Shown here: positions 24,662 through 32,502 of the stretch, piece by piece
Numbering within the stretch: the stretch's first letter is position 1
Layout of the letters: each line of letters opens with the position of its first letter
Assembly: GCA_026393855.1 (NCBI GenBank)
Contig: JAPKZJ010000007.1
Span: 52,180 to 116,179, forward strand
Length of the DNA: 64,000 nucleotides
Direction of reading: 5' to 3'
DNA from: Candidatus Aminicenantes bacterium
GTDB taxonomy: Bacteria > Acidobacteriota > Aminicenantia > Aminicenantales > UBA4085
Translations under genes and position numbers: made by a program
The notes under the pieces: generated by a model
What the model saw: only the letters and a program-made list of their open reading frames with translations
Database searches by the model: none
What the model was told of the DNA's origin: nothing

Positions 24662-26569
24662 ATGTGCGGCATCTGCGGCCTGGCCCGCCCCGTGGCGGGC
24701 GCGTCACCCGTCCCCGAGGACCTGGTCGTCCGGATGTGCCGGACGATCGTCCACCGCGGCCCGGACGATGAAGGCGTCTATGTCGACGAGCGGGTCGGGC
24801 TGGGCAACCGCCGCCTGAGCATCATCGACCTGGTCACCGGCCACCAACCCCTGTCCAACGAGGACGGCTCGGTCTGGATCGCCTATAACGGCGAGGCCTA
24901 CAACTTCGCCGGGATCCGCGACGATTTGATCGCCCGCGGCCACGCCATGGCCACCAAATCCGACACCGAGACGCTCGTCCACGCCTATGAGGAATGGGGG
25001 GCGCCCGCCTTCCTGGACCGCTTCCGAGGCATGTTCGCCTTCGCCCTGTGGGACAAACGGATCGGGAAGCTGTTTCTCTTCCGCGACCGCCTCGGCGTCA
25101 AGCCGCTCTATTACACCCTGACCCCGGGCGGCACGCTCGTCTTCGGGTCGGAGCTCAAAACCATCCTGACCCACCCGGCCGTCGAGCGCGAGCTCGAGCC
25201 GCGGGCCTTGGATCTCTACCTGACCCTGGAGTACGTCCCCTCCCCGTTCTCGATCTTCAAAGGCATCTACAAGCTCCCGGCGGGGCACTACCTGGAGTAC
25301 GAGGCCGGGAAGATCACAATCCGTAAATACTGGGACATCGAGCCCGAGGCCGGCCCGCCGCGGCAGATCAAGCCGGCCGAGCTTCCCGGAATCTGCGACG
25401 AACTCTACGCCCTGCTCAAGGAGAGCGTCAAGCTTCGATTGGTCAGCGACGTTCCTCTGGGCGCGTTCCTGAGCGGCGGCATCGACTCCTCGACCATCGT
25501 CGCCCTGATGCGCGAGCTGGGAGCCTCGCCCCTCAAGACCTTCTCCATCGGTTTCGCCGACCAGACCTACAACGAGCTTCACCATGCCCGGCGCATCGCC
25601 GAGCTGTTCGAGACCGAGCACGAGGAATTCATCATCGAGCCTCGGGCCCTGGAATTGACCGAGACGCTGATCCGGCACCTGGATGAGCCTCTGGGTGATT
25701 TCTCGATCTTCCCGACCTACCTTGTCTCCCAAATGACCAGGGCCCACGCCACCGTGGCTTTGTCGGGCGACGGCGGCGACGAGCTGTTCGCCGGCTACGA
25801 GCATTACCAGGCCCAGCGGATGGCCCGCCGATTCGCGGTCCCGGCCGGAGGGAAGGCCGTGGGCGCGCTGGTCGGCCGCCTGCGCCCTTCGGACAAGAAG
25901 AAAGGGACCTGGAACAAGCTGCGTCGGTTCACTGAGGGGTTCGACCACGAGGCGCATTTGCGGCACCTGCGCTGGATGATGTTCTTGAGCGCCCGCGACA
26001 GGCGTAGGCTTTACGCGCCCGGCCTGGTCGAGTCGCTGGGCGGGATCAAAGGGGTGGACGAAGGCGAGCCGTTCGCCGGGCTATTCGAGAAGGCGGCCCG
26101 CTTCGACGACATCACCGGCGAGCTCTATCTCGACCTCAAGTCCTATCTGGTCGACGACATTATGGTCAAGGTCGACCGCATGAGCATGGCCGTCTCACTG
26201 GAGGCCCGCGAGCCGCTCCTCGATCACAAGCTGGTCGAGTTCGCCTTCCGCCTGCCGGGGGACCTGAAGCTCCGCGGCGGTCAGACCAAGTGGATTCTGA
26301 AGAAGACCATGGAACGGGTCCTGCCGGCCGAAAACGTCTGGCGCGGGAAAGAGGGCTTCAGCATCCCGATCAAGCACTGGCTGAAAACCGACCTGCGCGA
26401 CCTGATGAAGGACGTTCTGGCCGAGGACCGGTTAGCAAAGGACGGGCTGTTCAATCCCAAGCCCGTACGGGCCATGATCGACGCCCACCTGGCCGGCCGC
26501 GAGAACTACAGCCACCAGCTTTGGGCCCTGATGGTCTTCCAGATGTGGAAGAGCCAGTACTTGGGCTGA
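24662..26569 (+). CDS. asnB: Asparagine synthase (glutamine-hydrolysing)
   Basis: 635 residues. The N-terminal class II glutaminase domain starts with Met-Cys2 (MCGICGLA) and has IVHRGPDDEG and AYNGEAYNF. The synthetase domain carries the PP-loop SGGIDSSTIVAL near residue 272 and SGDGGDELFAGYEHY. This long AsnB type is common in polysaccharide and exopolysaccharide clusters as well as in asparagine synthesis; the preceding membrane protein, 1 bp away, favours a cell-envelope role. The stop codon abuts the convergent tilS stop with no spacer. Confidence 0.93.
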   Translation: MCGICGLARPVAGASPVPEDLVVRMCRTIVHRGPDDEGVYVDERVGLGNRRLSIIDLVTGHQPLSNEDGSVWIAYNGEAYNFAGIRDDLIARGHAMATKSDTETLVHAYEEWGAPAFLDRFRGMFAFALWDKRIGKLFLFRDRLGVKPLYYTLTPGGTLVFGSELKTILTHPAVERELEPRALDLYLTLEYVPSPFSIFKGIYKLPAGHYLEYEAGKITIRKYWDIEPEAGPPRQIKPAELPGICDELYALLKESVKLRLVSDVPLGAFLSGGIDSSTIVALMRELGASPLKTFSIGFADQTYNELHHARRIAELFETEHEEFIIEPRALELTETLIRHLDEPLGDFSIFPTYLVSQMTRAHATVALSGDGGDELFAGYEHYQAQRMARRFAVPAGGKAVGALVGRLRPSDKKKGTWNKLRRFTEGFDHEAHLRHLRWMMFLSARDRRRLYAPGLVESLGGIKGVDEGEPFAGLFEKAARFDDITGELYLDLKSYLVDDIMVKVDRMSMAVSLEAREPLLDHKLVEFAFRLPGDLKLRGGQTKWILKKTMERVLPAENVWRGKEGFSIPIKHWLKTDLRDLMKDVLAEDRLAKDGLFNPKPVRAMIDAHLAGRENYSHQLWALMVFQMWKSQYLG

Positions 26570-27556
26570 TCAGCCCGGTAACAATCGGCCCGCGCGCCGC
26601 CCGATTGTCAGCCCCTTCCAGAGCGTCAGCCGCTTGCCTTCGGCCAAGGCGCGGATCGCCTCGACGTCGTCGAAGGAGACGTCGCGGAGGTCCCCCTTAA
26701 GCGCTTTAATATAAGCTCGGACCATGCGGCGGGCCAGCGCGGGAGGCTGGCGGCGGAGCGCGGCGGCATCGAGGGTCGGAGCGGAGGACGGGCCGCCAAG
26801 AAGCTTCTTCATTCGGGACGCCGCGGCCGCTTCGAGCCAGACCTCTTCATCGCCGGCGATCCGGGCCAGCCGGGCCAGCGAACGGACGATAGCCGGCTCG
26901 AAGCGCTTTTCAAGATAGGGAATGAGCAGATGGCGGACGCGGTTGCGGAGGATGTCGGTGTCGGAATTTGTTTCGTCGCGGCGATAGGCAATTCCGCGAT
27001 CGGCGAGGTAGGACAGAACTTCCCGGCGCTCCAGCGCCAGGATCGGCCGAACGATGACGAGCCCGCGCCGCGTCGGGATCCCGGCCAGCCCCGCGGGGCC
27101 GGTGCCGCGCAGAAGGCGCAGGAGGACGGTCTCGGCCTGGTCGTTCATGGTGTGGCCGGTCGCGAGCCGGGCCGCCCCGGCCTCGGCCGCCGCCCGTTCG
27201 AGAAATCGGTAACGGGCCAGCCGCGCCGCCTCCTCGACCCCCAGCCTCTGGGCACGGGCGAGCGAGCGGACATCCTCGCGGCCGGCGAAATAGGGAATAT
27301 CGAGCTTGAGGGCCGCCGCCTCGGCGAACCGTTCATCCGTCGCGGCGCGGGGCCGCAAGCCGTGATTGAAGTGAGCCGCGGCCGTCGCGAATCCCTCATC
27401 GCCGCCCAGTTCCAGGCAAAGGTGGAGGAGGGCCATCGAATCCGGCCCGCCGGAACAAGCCACAAGGACGGTATCACCCCGTCTGATCAAGCCTTGGTCG
27501 AGGACGGTGGCCCGGAACTTGCGGTAGGCGGGATGGAGTCGGCGCTTGGGGGGCAT
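26570..27556 (-). CDS. tilS: tRNA(Ile)-lysidine synthase
   Basis: 328 residues. Adds lysine to C34 of the CAU anticodon of tRNA-Ile2 so that it reads AUA. The PP-loop ACSGGPDSMALLHL (about residue 35) and ATGHTMNDQAETVLLRLLRG (about 133) are diagnostic, and RRDETNSDTDILRNRVRHLLIP is the family block near residue 195. It is short, as in Aquifex, with a reduced C-terminal part. It lies 87 bp downstream of a CAU tRNA on the same strand. Confidence 0.93.
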   Translation of the reverse strand: MPPKRRLHPAYRKFRATVLDQGLIRRGDTVLVACSGGPDSMALLHLCLELGGDEGFATAAAHFNHGLRPRAATDERFAEAAALKLDIPYFAGREDVRSLARAQRLGVEEAARLARYRFLERAAAEAGAARLATGHTMNDQAETVLLRLLRGTGPAGLAGIPTRRGLVIVRPILALERREVLSYLADRGIAYRRDETNSDTDILRNRVRHLLIPYLEKRFEPAIVRSLARLARIAGDEEVWLEAAAASRMKKLLGGPSSAPTLDAAALRRQPPALARRMVRAYIKALKGDLRDVSFDDVEAIRALAEGKRLTLWKGLTIGRRAGRLLPG

Positions 27557-27642
27557 TCCGGAAAAATTCTATCACAGATCGCAACCGGCTGATCCGGATA
27601 TGTTTAACCGCCGCGAAGGGGCGCGGGGGGGAGGAAGAAGAA

Positions 27643-27716
27643 TGGCGGCGCAGGGATTTGAACCCCGGACACTACGGATATGAGCCGTATGCTCTGACCG
27701 ACTGAGCTACGCCGCC
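27643..27716 (-). tRNA. tRNA with CAU anticodon, most likely elongator tRNA-Met
   Basis: The minus strand folds as a full cloverleaf: acceptor GGCGGCG/CGCCGCC, D arm GCTC...GAGC, anticodon stem TACGG/CCGTA around the loop CTCATAT (anticodon CAT), and T arm with TTCAAAT. Discriminator A follows, with no encoded CCA. The G4-C69/G5-C68 pairs differ from the C4/C5 pairs typical of TilS substrates, so Met is favoured over Ile2. Confidence 0.88.
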
Positions 27717-27782
27717 AAAGCGCCAAGATTCTAAGCGAAAGGCCCCTGGAAGTCAATTTGGCGGACGGGTTTAGAGGGAAAC

Positions 27783-27810
27783 TTGAATCCAGAGGCGTCC
27801 TGCCTATACA
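27783..27810 (+). promoter_or_regulatory. Promoter of the URO-D family gene
   Basis: TTGAAT (27783-27788), 16-bp spacer, TATACA (27805-27810). ATG 27820 lies 9 nt further on, predicting a leader of about 3 nt. Confidence 0.7.
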
Positions 27811-27819
27811 ATCCGGGAG

Positions 27820-28923
27820 ATGACCCGCCGCGAGATCCTGACTGAAATCTGCCGGCACAAGCGCTGCCCGGAGCGGGTGGGTCTATTCGAGTGGTTCTGG
27901 CAGGACACCCAGGCCGAATGGGAGAAGCAGGGTTTGCCTCCGGGAGCCGATTTAGTCGATCATTTCGGCCACGACGTCCGCGAGATCAAGGGTTCGATGT
28001 TCCGCACGACCGGCCGCCCCATCGATGATGTCATCGTGGACGAGGACGCCGAGACTTTCGTCAAACGCAACGGCTGGGGCGCCCTCCATCGCGAGTGGAA
28101 GTCCAAGCCGGGCGTCCCCGAGCACCTCGGATTCGAGATGACGAGCGCAGCCGTTTGGAAGGCCGAGTTTCGCGACCTTCTCCTGGGGCTGGGCAAGAGC
28201 CGTTTCCCCGATTGGGACGGCCTGGTCGCGGCCTACAAGGCCGGGATGGCTTCGGACCGCTTCTGCGTTTATCAGCAGATGCTGGTCGTCGAGATCATGC
28301 GCCGGGCCATGGGCGACGTCGTCTTCCTTGAGTCCATGGTCCTTGATCCCGCTTGGATTCATGATTTCTGCTCAGTCGTCACCGACAACACCATTCTTCA
28401 TCTCGACTATCTCATCCGCGAAGTCGGCAAGCCCGACGGGATCTGGACCTATGACGACATGGGCTACACCCGGGCGCCGTTCTTCTCCCCTGCCATGTAC
28501 CGCGAGTTCATTTTCCCCAGCCACAAGAAGATCGCCGGCTTCTGCCACGACCACGGGCTGCCGTTCATCCTGCACGCCTGCGGTTTCATCCGGCCCTTCC
28601 TGCCCGACCTGATGAAAGCCGGCGTTGATGTCTTGCACCCCCTGGAAGCCAAGGGCGGCCAGCATGTGGCCGAGTTCTCGGAGACGGTCCGGGCGCTGGG
28701 CGGCGAGATGGCCTTCGCCGGCAATATGGACATCCGGGCTTTCGAGTCAAACGATTCGGCCATCCTAGAAGCCGAGATTCTGCCCAAGCTCGAAGTCATC
28801 CGTAAGAAGCGAATCCCCTACATCTTCATGAGCGATCACTCGATCCCCAAGACGGTCAAGATGGGGACCTACGAAAAAGCCCTGAAGCTGTTGGGGGAAA
28901 ACGGACTGTATCCTAAAGGATAG
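27820..28923 (+). CDS. Uroporphyrinogen decarboxylase-family protein (probable methyltransferase-type)
   Basis: 367 residues of the URO-D fold. ILHACGFIRPFLPDLMKAGVDVLHPLEAKGG (about residue 250) contains the His-x-Cys pair that binds zinc in the corrinoid methyltransferases MtaA/MtbA; true heme-pathway HemE lacks it. WTYDDMGYTRAPFFSPAMYREFI and FAGNMDIRAF are further family blocks. No heme genes lie nearby, so a methyl-transfer or demethylation role is more likely than porphyrin synthesis. No corrinoid protein is adjacent. The start is set by the promoter, since GGGAG touches the ATG directly. Confidence 0.82.
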   Translation: MTRREILTEICRHKRCPERVGLFEWFWQDTQAEWEKQGLPPGADLVDHFGHDVREIKGSMFRTTGRPIDDVIVDEDAETFVKRNGWGALHREWKSKPGVPEHLGFEMTSAAVWKAEFRDLLLGLGKSRFPDWDGLVAAYKAGMASDRFCVYQQMLVVEIMRRAMGDVVFLESMVLDPAWIHDFCSVVTDNTILHLDYLIREVGKPDGIWTYDDMGYTRAPFFSPAMYREFIFPSHKKIAGFCHDHGLPFILHACGFIRPFLPDLMKAGVDVLHPLEAKGGQHVAEFSETVRALGGEMAFAGNMDIRAFESNDSAILEAEILPKLEVIRKKRIPYIFMSDHSIPKTVKMGTYEKALKLLGENGLYPKG

Positions 28924-28995
28924 CCGCTAGACGCATCGTCAAAATCGAGTGAGCTCCAACAACCGAGCGTTTTCTAATGATGCCAAACGGGCTCT

Positions 28996-29952
28996 TTAGC
29001 GCCGGATCCGCTCGAAGCCGCTGACGCCGACGAACTCCAGCGGCGCCTCCTTCTCGATCTCGTCGAAAAGAAGATTGAGCCCCAGCACGTCGCTGGCGAT
29101 ATGGCCGGCGATGACCACATTCAGGTTGGCCTTCTTGGCGTTGGTCAGATGCTCCTCGCTGATGTGCATGCCGACGAGCGTGCTGACGCCGGCCGCCGCG
29201 AGCTTGTCGTAGATATCCTTGGACCCCGACGTCCCGCCCGTCATCTCGAGCAGGATGCGGCCGCAGGAGGCTCCCTCGGAGCCGCTGACGATCTTGGGCG
29301 CCATCTGCAGGCCCACGGCCTTGTCGTATTCCGGGACGGCCCGCAACAGCTTGAGCAGGTCCTTCAGCCGGGCCGGCTTCTCCCGCTCGAACAGGCCGGT
29401 CAGAAAATGGTTGACGCAGTTGTCGGCCGCGGTGTGGATGCACATCAGCGGCAGGCCCAGCAGGCGGGCCGCATCGATCTCGCGGGTGGCGTTGATCGGC
29501 AGCAGCCGCCGCTCGACCTCGCCCATCCGCTGGTCCATGAGCTGTTCGGCGACGCTGACGGCGACGCCGTGAAAAGCCAGCAGGCTGGATTGCAGGCGCA
29601 TGACGTCGAACATCCGGACCAGGGCCTCGCCCATGGGATGATGGCCGAGAACCAGGTCGATGCCGGCCTTGTGGTCGCGGTTCAGGGTGTGGGCCAGCAG
29701 GAGCTCGGACGTGTCGATGTCGATGCCGACCATGATCCGGGTCACTTCCGCCCCCAGGTCGCCGTGAAGCACCCGCGTGTCGGCGAAGGGATTGAACAGG
29801 CGGTCCTTGTCGTAGGCCTTGCGATCGTCTTCCTTGATGTCCTTGAAGGATTCGGCCTCATTGCTTAAAAGACGCTTGATCTCGTCCGCGCTCCGCGGAT
29901 CGTTGGCGATGCCGACCTCGACGGCTTTCTTGTAGAATCGTTCGAGCTTCAT
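28996..29952 (-). CDS. NIF3-like (NGG1p-interacting factor) metal-binding protein
   Basis: 318 residues. LVLGHHPMGEALVRMFDVM near residue 102 and VVIAGHIASDVLGLNLLFDE near residue 285 are the two metal-site motifs of the NIF3/DUF34 family, whose molecular role is still debated. The central MAPKIVSGSEGASCGRILLEMTGGTSGSKDIYDKL block is also typical. GGGAG lies seven bases before the ATG. It is convergent with the URO-D gene and divergent from the RbsD-like lipoprotein. Confidence 0.82.
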   Translation of the reverse strand: MKLERFYKKAVEVGIANDPRSADEIKRLLSNEAESFKDIKEDDRKAYDKDRLFNPFADTRVLHGDLGAEVTRIMVGIDIDTSELLLAHTLNRDHKAGIDLVLGHHPMGEALVRMFDVMRLQSSLLAFHGVAVSVAEQLMDQRMGEVERRLLPINATREIDAARLLGLPLMCIHTAADNCVNHFLTGLFEREKPARLKDLLKLLRAVPEYDKAVGLQMAPKIVSGSEGASCGRILLEMTGGTSGSKDIYDKLAAAGVSTLVGMHISEEHLTNAKKANLNVVIAGHIASDVLGLNLLFDEIEKEAPLEFVGVSGFERIRR

Positions 29953-29990
29953 GCGTTGTCTCCCTCTCTTGAATCGCATTTTAGCACGAA

Positions 29991-30020
29991 TTGACAAGCC
30001 CCGATGCTCAAGGCTATAAA
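29991..30020 (+). promoter_or_regulatory. Promoter of the RbsD-like lipoprotein gene
   Basis: Perfect TTGACA (29991-29996), 18-bp spacer, TATAAA (30015-30020; 5 of 6). Confidence 0.75.
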
Positions 30021-30053
30021 TCAGGCAGCCCCTATCATCGAGAGGAGTCCGAT

Positions 30054-30650
30054 ATGCGCCACACTCTGCCCATCCTGATCGCAACCGTCGCCCTGCTCAC
30101 CCTGGCCTCGTGCCGGGCGCCCCAAAAAGCGGCGCCGGAGCCGCAGGCTGAAGCCGTCGAACAAGAAACCGCCGGACCGATCTGGCGGGACATCCTGTTC
30201 GAGGATCTGCCGCTCCTCGGCCACCGCAACTGGATCGTCGTCGCCGACGCGGCCTTCCCGCTTCAGATCAGCCCAGGGATGGACGTCGTCGTTTCGGGCG
30301 AGGATCATTTCGTCGTCCTGGACGAGGTGCTCAAGGCCGTCGCCGCCGCCGGCCATGTCCGGCCCAAGATCTGGCTGGACAAGGAGCTGGATTTCGTCCC
30401 CGAGGCGCTGGCCCCGGGCGCAGATGCGGCGCGGAAACGACTCCACGAGGCGCTGACTGGCTTCGAGGTCAAGCCTCTCCTGCATGAGGAGCTCATCGCC
30501 CGCCTGGACCAAGTCGCCAAGACCTTCCGGATCCTGATGATCAAGACGAACCTGAAGATCCCCTACACCACCGTGTTCATGGAGCTGGACTGCGGCTACT
30601 GGAGCCCGGAGTCCGAGGCCAAGATGCGCGAGGCAATGAAGGGCAAATAG
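30054..30650 (+). CDS. Lipoprotein with an RbsD/FucU-like domain
   Basis: 198 residues. The lipobox LTLASC gives lipidated Cys20. After an Ala/Pro/Glu-rich linker, LPLLGHRNWIVVADAAFPLQ (about residue 53) resembles the LGHTDELVIADANFP start of D-ribose pyranase and L-fucose mutarotase. A C-terminal TFRILMIKTNLKIPYTTVFMELDCGYW resembles their last two strands. Those enzymes are cytoplasmic, so export of this domain is unusual. It may be a sugar mutarotase or sugar-binding protein at the outer membrane. AGGAG precedes ATG 30054. Convergent with the symporter gene 4 bp away. Confidence 0.72.
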   Translation: MRHTLPILIATVALLTLASCRAPQKAAPEPQAEAVEQETAGPIWRDILFEDLPLLGHRNWIVVADAAFPLQISPGMDVVVSGEDHFVVLDEVLKAVAAAGHVRPKIWLDKELDFVPEALAPGADAARKRLHEALTGFEVKPLLHEELIARLDQVAKTFRILMIKTNLKIPYTTVFMELDCGYWSPESEAKMREAMKGK

Positions 30651-30653
30651 GCT

Positions 30654-32489
30654 TTAAGCCGTCTCGGGGACAACTTTTTTATTCTCCCAGAGCTTGTTGA
30701 TGACCCTAATCAGGATGAAAGCGCTGATCAGGAAGACCCCGAACAATCCCGCGGCCCAGGACCAGCGCCCGTAGAGGACGTTGCCCACGGTGAAAAGGGC
30801 CGACCAGATCGTCGCGACGCCCGAAGCCCAGCCGACCAGGGCCAGCGGAATGTTCTCGTGCGAGCCGTGGGCCTCTTCCTCGGAAATCCCGGCCTCCGCC
30901 CGAACCGCCTTCCAGCCCGGCCCGAACGGCCGCACTTTGCGGTAGAAGGACAACAGCGTCTTGGGGTCGGTGGGCTTGGCCAGGAACGCGGTCAAGACCC
31001 AAGTCGCCGTGGTCACGGCGATGGTGATCAGCAGAGCGATGTGGGTCGGGAGAACGAGTCCTTGCCGCAGGATGAAATGTGGTCGTCTCAGGGCTAGGAA
31101 GGCGATCGATATCAGGAACGAGCTGACCATGGCGTTGACTTCGCACCAGGCGTTCACCCGCCACCAGAACCAGCGGATCAGGTAGAGCAGGCCCGTCCCC
31201 GCCCCGACTTGGAGAATGATATCGAACGAATCCTTGGCCGACTCCATGAGAAAGACCATGCCCGAGGCCACCACGAACAGCAGGACCGTGGCGTAGCGGC
31301 CGACCTTGACATAGTGCTTTTCCGTGCCATCCCGCTTGATGAAGCGGCGGTAGAAGTCGTGCACCAGGTACGAGGCGCCCCAGTTGAGGTGGGTTAGGAT
31401 GGTCGAGGAATTGGCCGCGATCAGGCCGCCGACCATCAGCCCGATGAACCCGACCGGCAGGAACTTGAGCATGGCCGGGTAGGCGATGTCGTGGCCGATG
31501 AGCCGCGGGTCGAGCCCCGGATAGGCTTTTTGGATATCCGCGAGCTGGGGGAAGATGATCAGCGAGCACAGCCCGACCAGGATCCAGGGCCAGGGCCGCA
31601 GAACATAATGGGCGATGTTGAAGAAGAGGACCGCGCCCAGCGAGTCTTTCTCCGACTTGGAGGCCAGCATGCGCTGGGCGATGTAGGAACCGCCGCCGGG
31701 CTCGGCGCCGGGGTACCAGACCGCCCACCACTGCACGGCGATGGGCATGATGAAAATGGCCAGGGCCATATCCCAGTTGTTCCTGAAATCCGGCAGGATG
31801 CTGAGATAGTTCAACCCGTTCGGCCCCGCTTTCGCGGACAGCTTGGCCACCATCACCCCCAGCCCCCCGACCTCCCGAACGGCGAAATAGGCGGCGGCGA
31901 TGACGGCGGTCATCTTGATGAAGAACTGGATCATGTCGATGACCAACACGCCCCACAATCCCGAGACCGCGGCAAAGGCCACGTTGAGGACGAAGATGAA
32001 GAGCAGCGTCTGCCAGCGCGGCAGATTGAATAAGACGGCCGCGATCTTGCAGGCGGCCAGGTTGACCGTGGCCATGATGATGCAGTTGAAGAAGAAGCCC
32101 AGGTAGACCGAGCGGAAGCCGCGCACCACACCGGCGGCCTTGCCCGAGTAGCGCATCTCGTAGAACTCGAGGTCGGTCATGACCCCGGACCGCCGCCACA
32201 GCCGGGCGTAGAAGAAGACCGTGGCCACCCCGGTCAGGGTAAAGGCCCACCAAACCCAGTTGCCGGCCACACCGTTGCGGCGGACGATATCGGTGACGAG
32301 GTTGGGGGTGTCGCTGGAGAATGTCGTGGCCACCATCGACAAGCCCGCCAGCCACCACGGCACGGCCCGGCCGGAGGCGAAGAACTCGGAGGTGCTCTTG
32401 CCGGACCGCTTGCTGAAAAATAGGGCCGGGCCGAAGCAGACGATCAGGATGCCGGCGACGATCAGCCAATCGAGGAGCTGGAGGTGCAT
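30654..32489 (-). CDS. Sodium:solute symporter family protein
   Basis: 611 residues with about 13-14 membrane segments. FASGRAVPWWLAGLSMVATTFSSDTPNLVTD near residue 37 is the SSS-family TM1-TM2 signature and GLMVGGLIAANSSTILTHLNWGASYLVHDFYRRF near residue 355 is the second conserved block with the sodium-site serines. Substrates in the family include sugars, myo-inositol and amino acids. The DUF5107-TPR gene lies 13 bp upstream on the same strand, suggesting joint work in glycan use. Confidence 0.9.
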   Translation of the reverse strand: MHLQLLDWLIVAGILIVCFGPALFFSKRSGKSTSEFFASGRAVPWWLAGLSMVATTFSSDTPNLVTDIVRRNGVAGNWVWWAFTLTGVATVFFYARLWRRSGVMTDLEFYEMRYSGKAAGVVRGFRSVYLGFFFNCIIMATVNLAACKIAAVLFNLPRWQTLLFIFVLNVAFAAVSGLWGVLVIDMIQFFIKMTAVIAAAYFAVREVGGLGVMVAKLSAKAGPNGLNYLSILPDFRNNWDMALAIFIMPIAVQWWAVWYPGAEPGGGSYIAQRMLASKSEKDSLGAVLFFNIAHYVLRPWPWILVGLCSLIIFPQLADIQKAYPGLDPRLIGHDIAYPAMLKFLPVGFIGLMVGGLIAANSSTILTHLNWGASYLVHDFYRRFIKRDGTEKHYVKVGRYATVLLFVVASGMVFLMESAKDSFDIILQVGAGTGLLYLIRWFWWRVNAWCEVNAMVSSFLISIAFLALRRPHFILRQGLVLPTHIALLITIAVTTATWVLTAFLAKPTDPKTLLSFYRKVRPFGPGWKAVRAEAGISEEEAHGSHENIPLALVGWASGVATIWSALFTVGNVLYGRWSWAAGLFGVFLISAFILIRVINKLWENKKVVPETA

Positions 32490-32502
32490 GGTCCGTGTCC
32501 TT

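Noticed and set aside
27820..28923. hemE (heme-pathway uroporphyrinogen decarboxylase)
   Set aside because: The His-x-Cys metal motif and lack of heme genes nearby point to the methyltransferase branch of the URO-D family.
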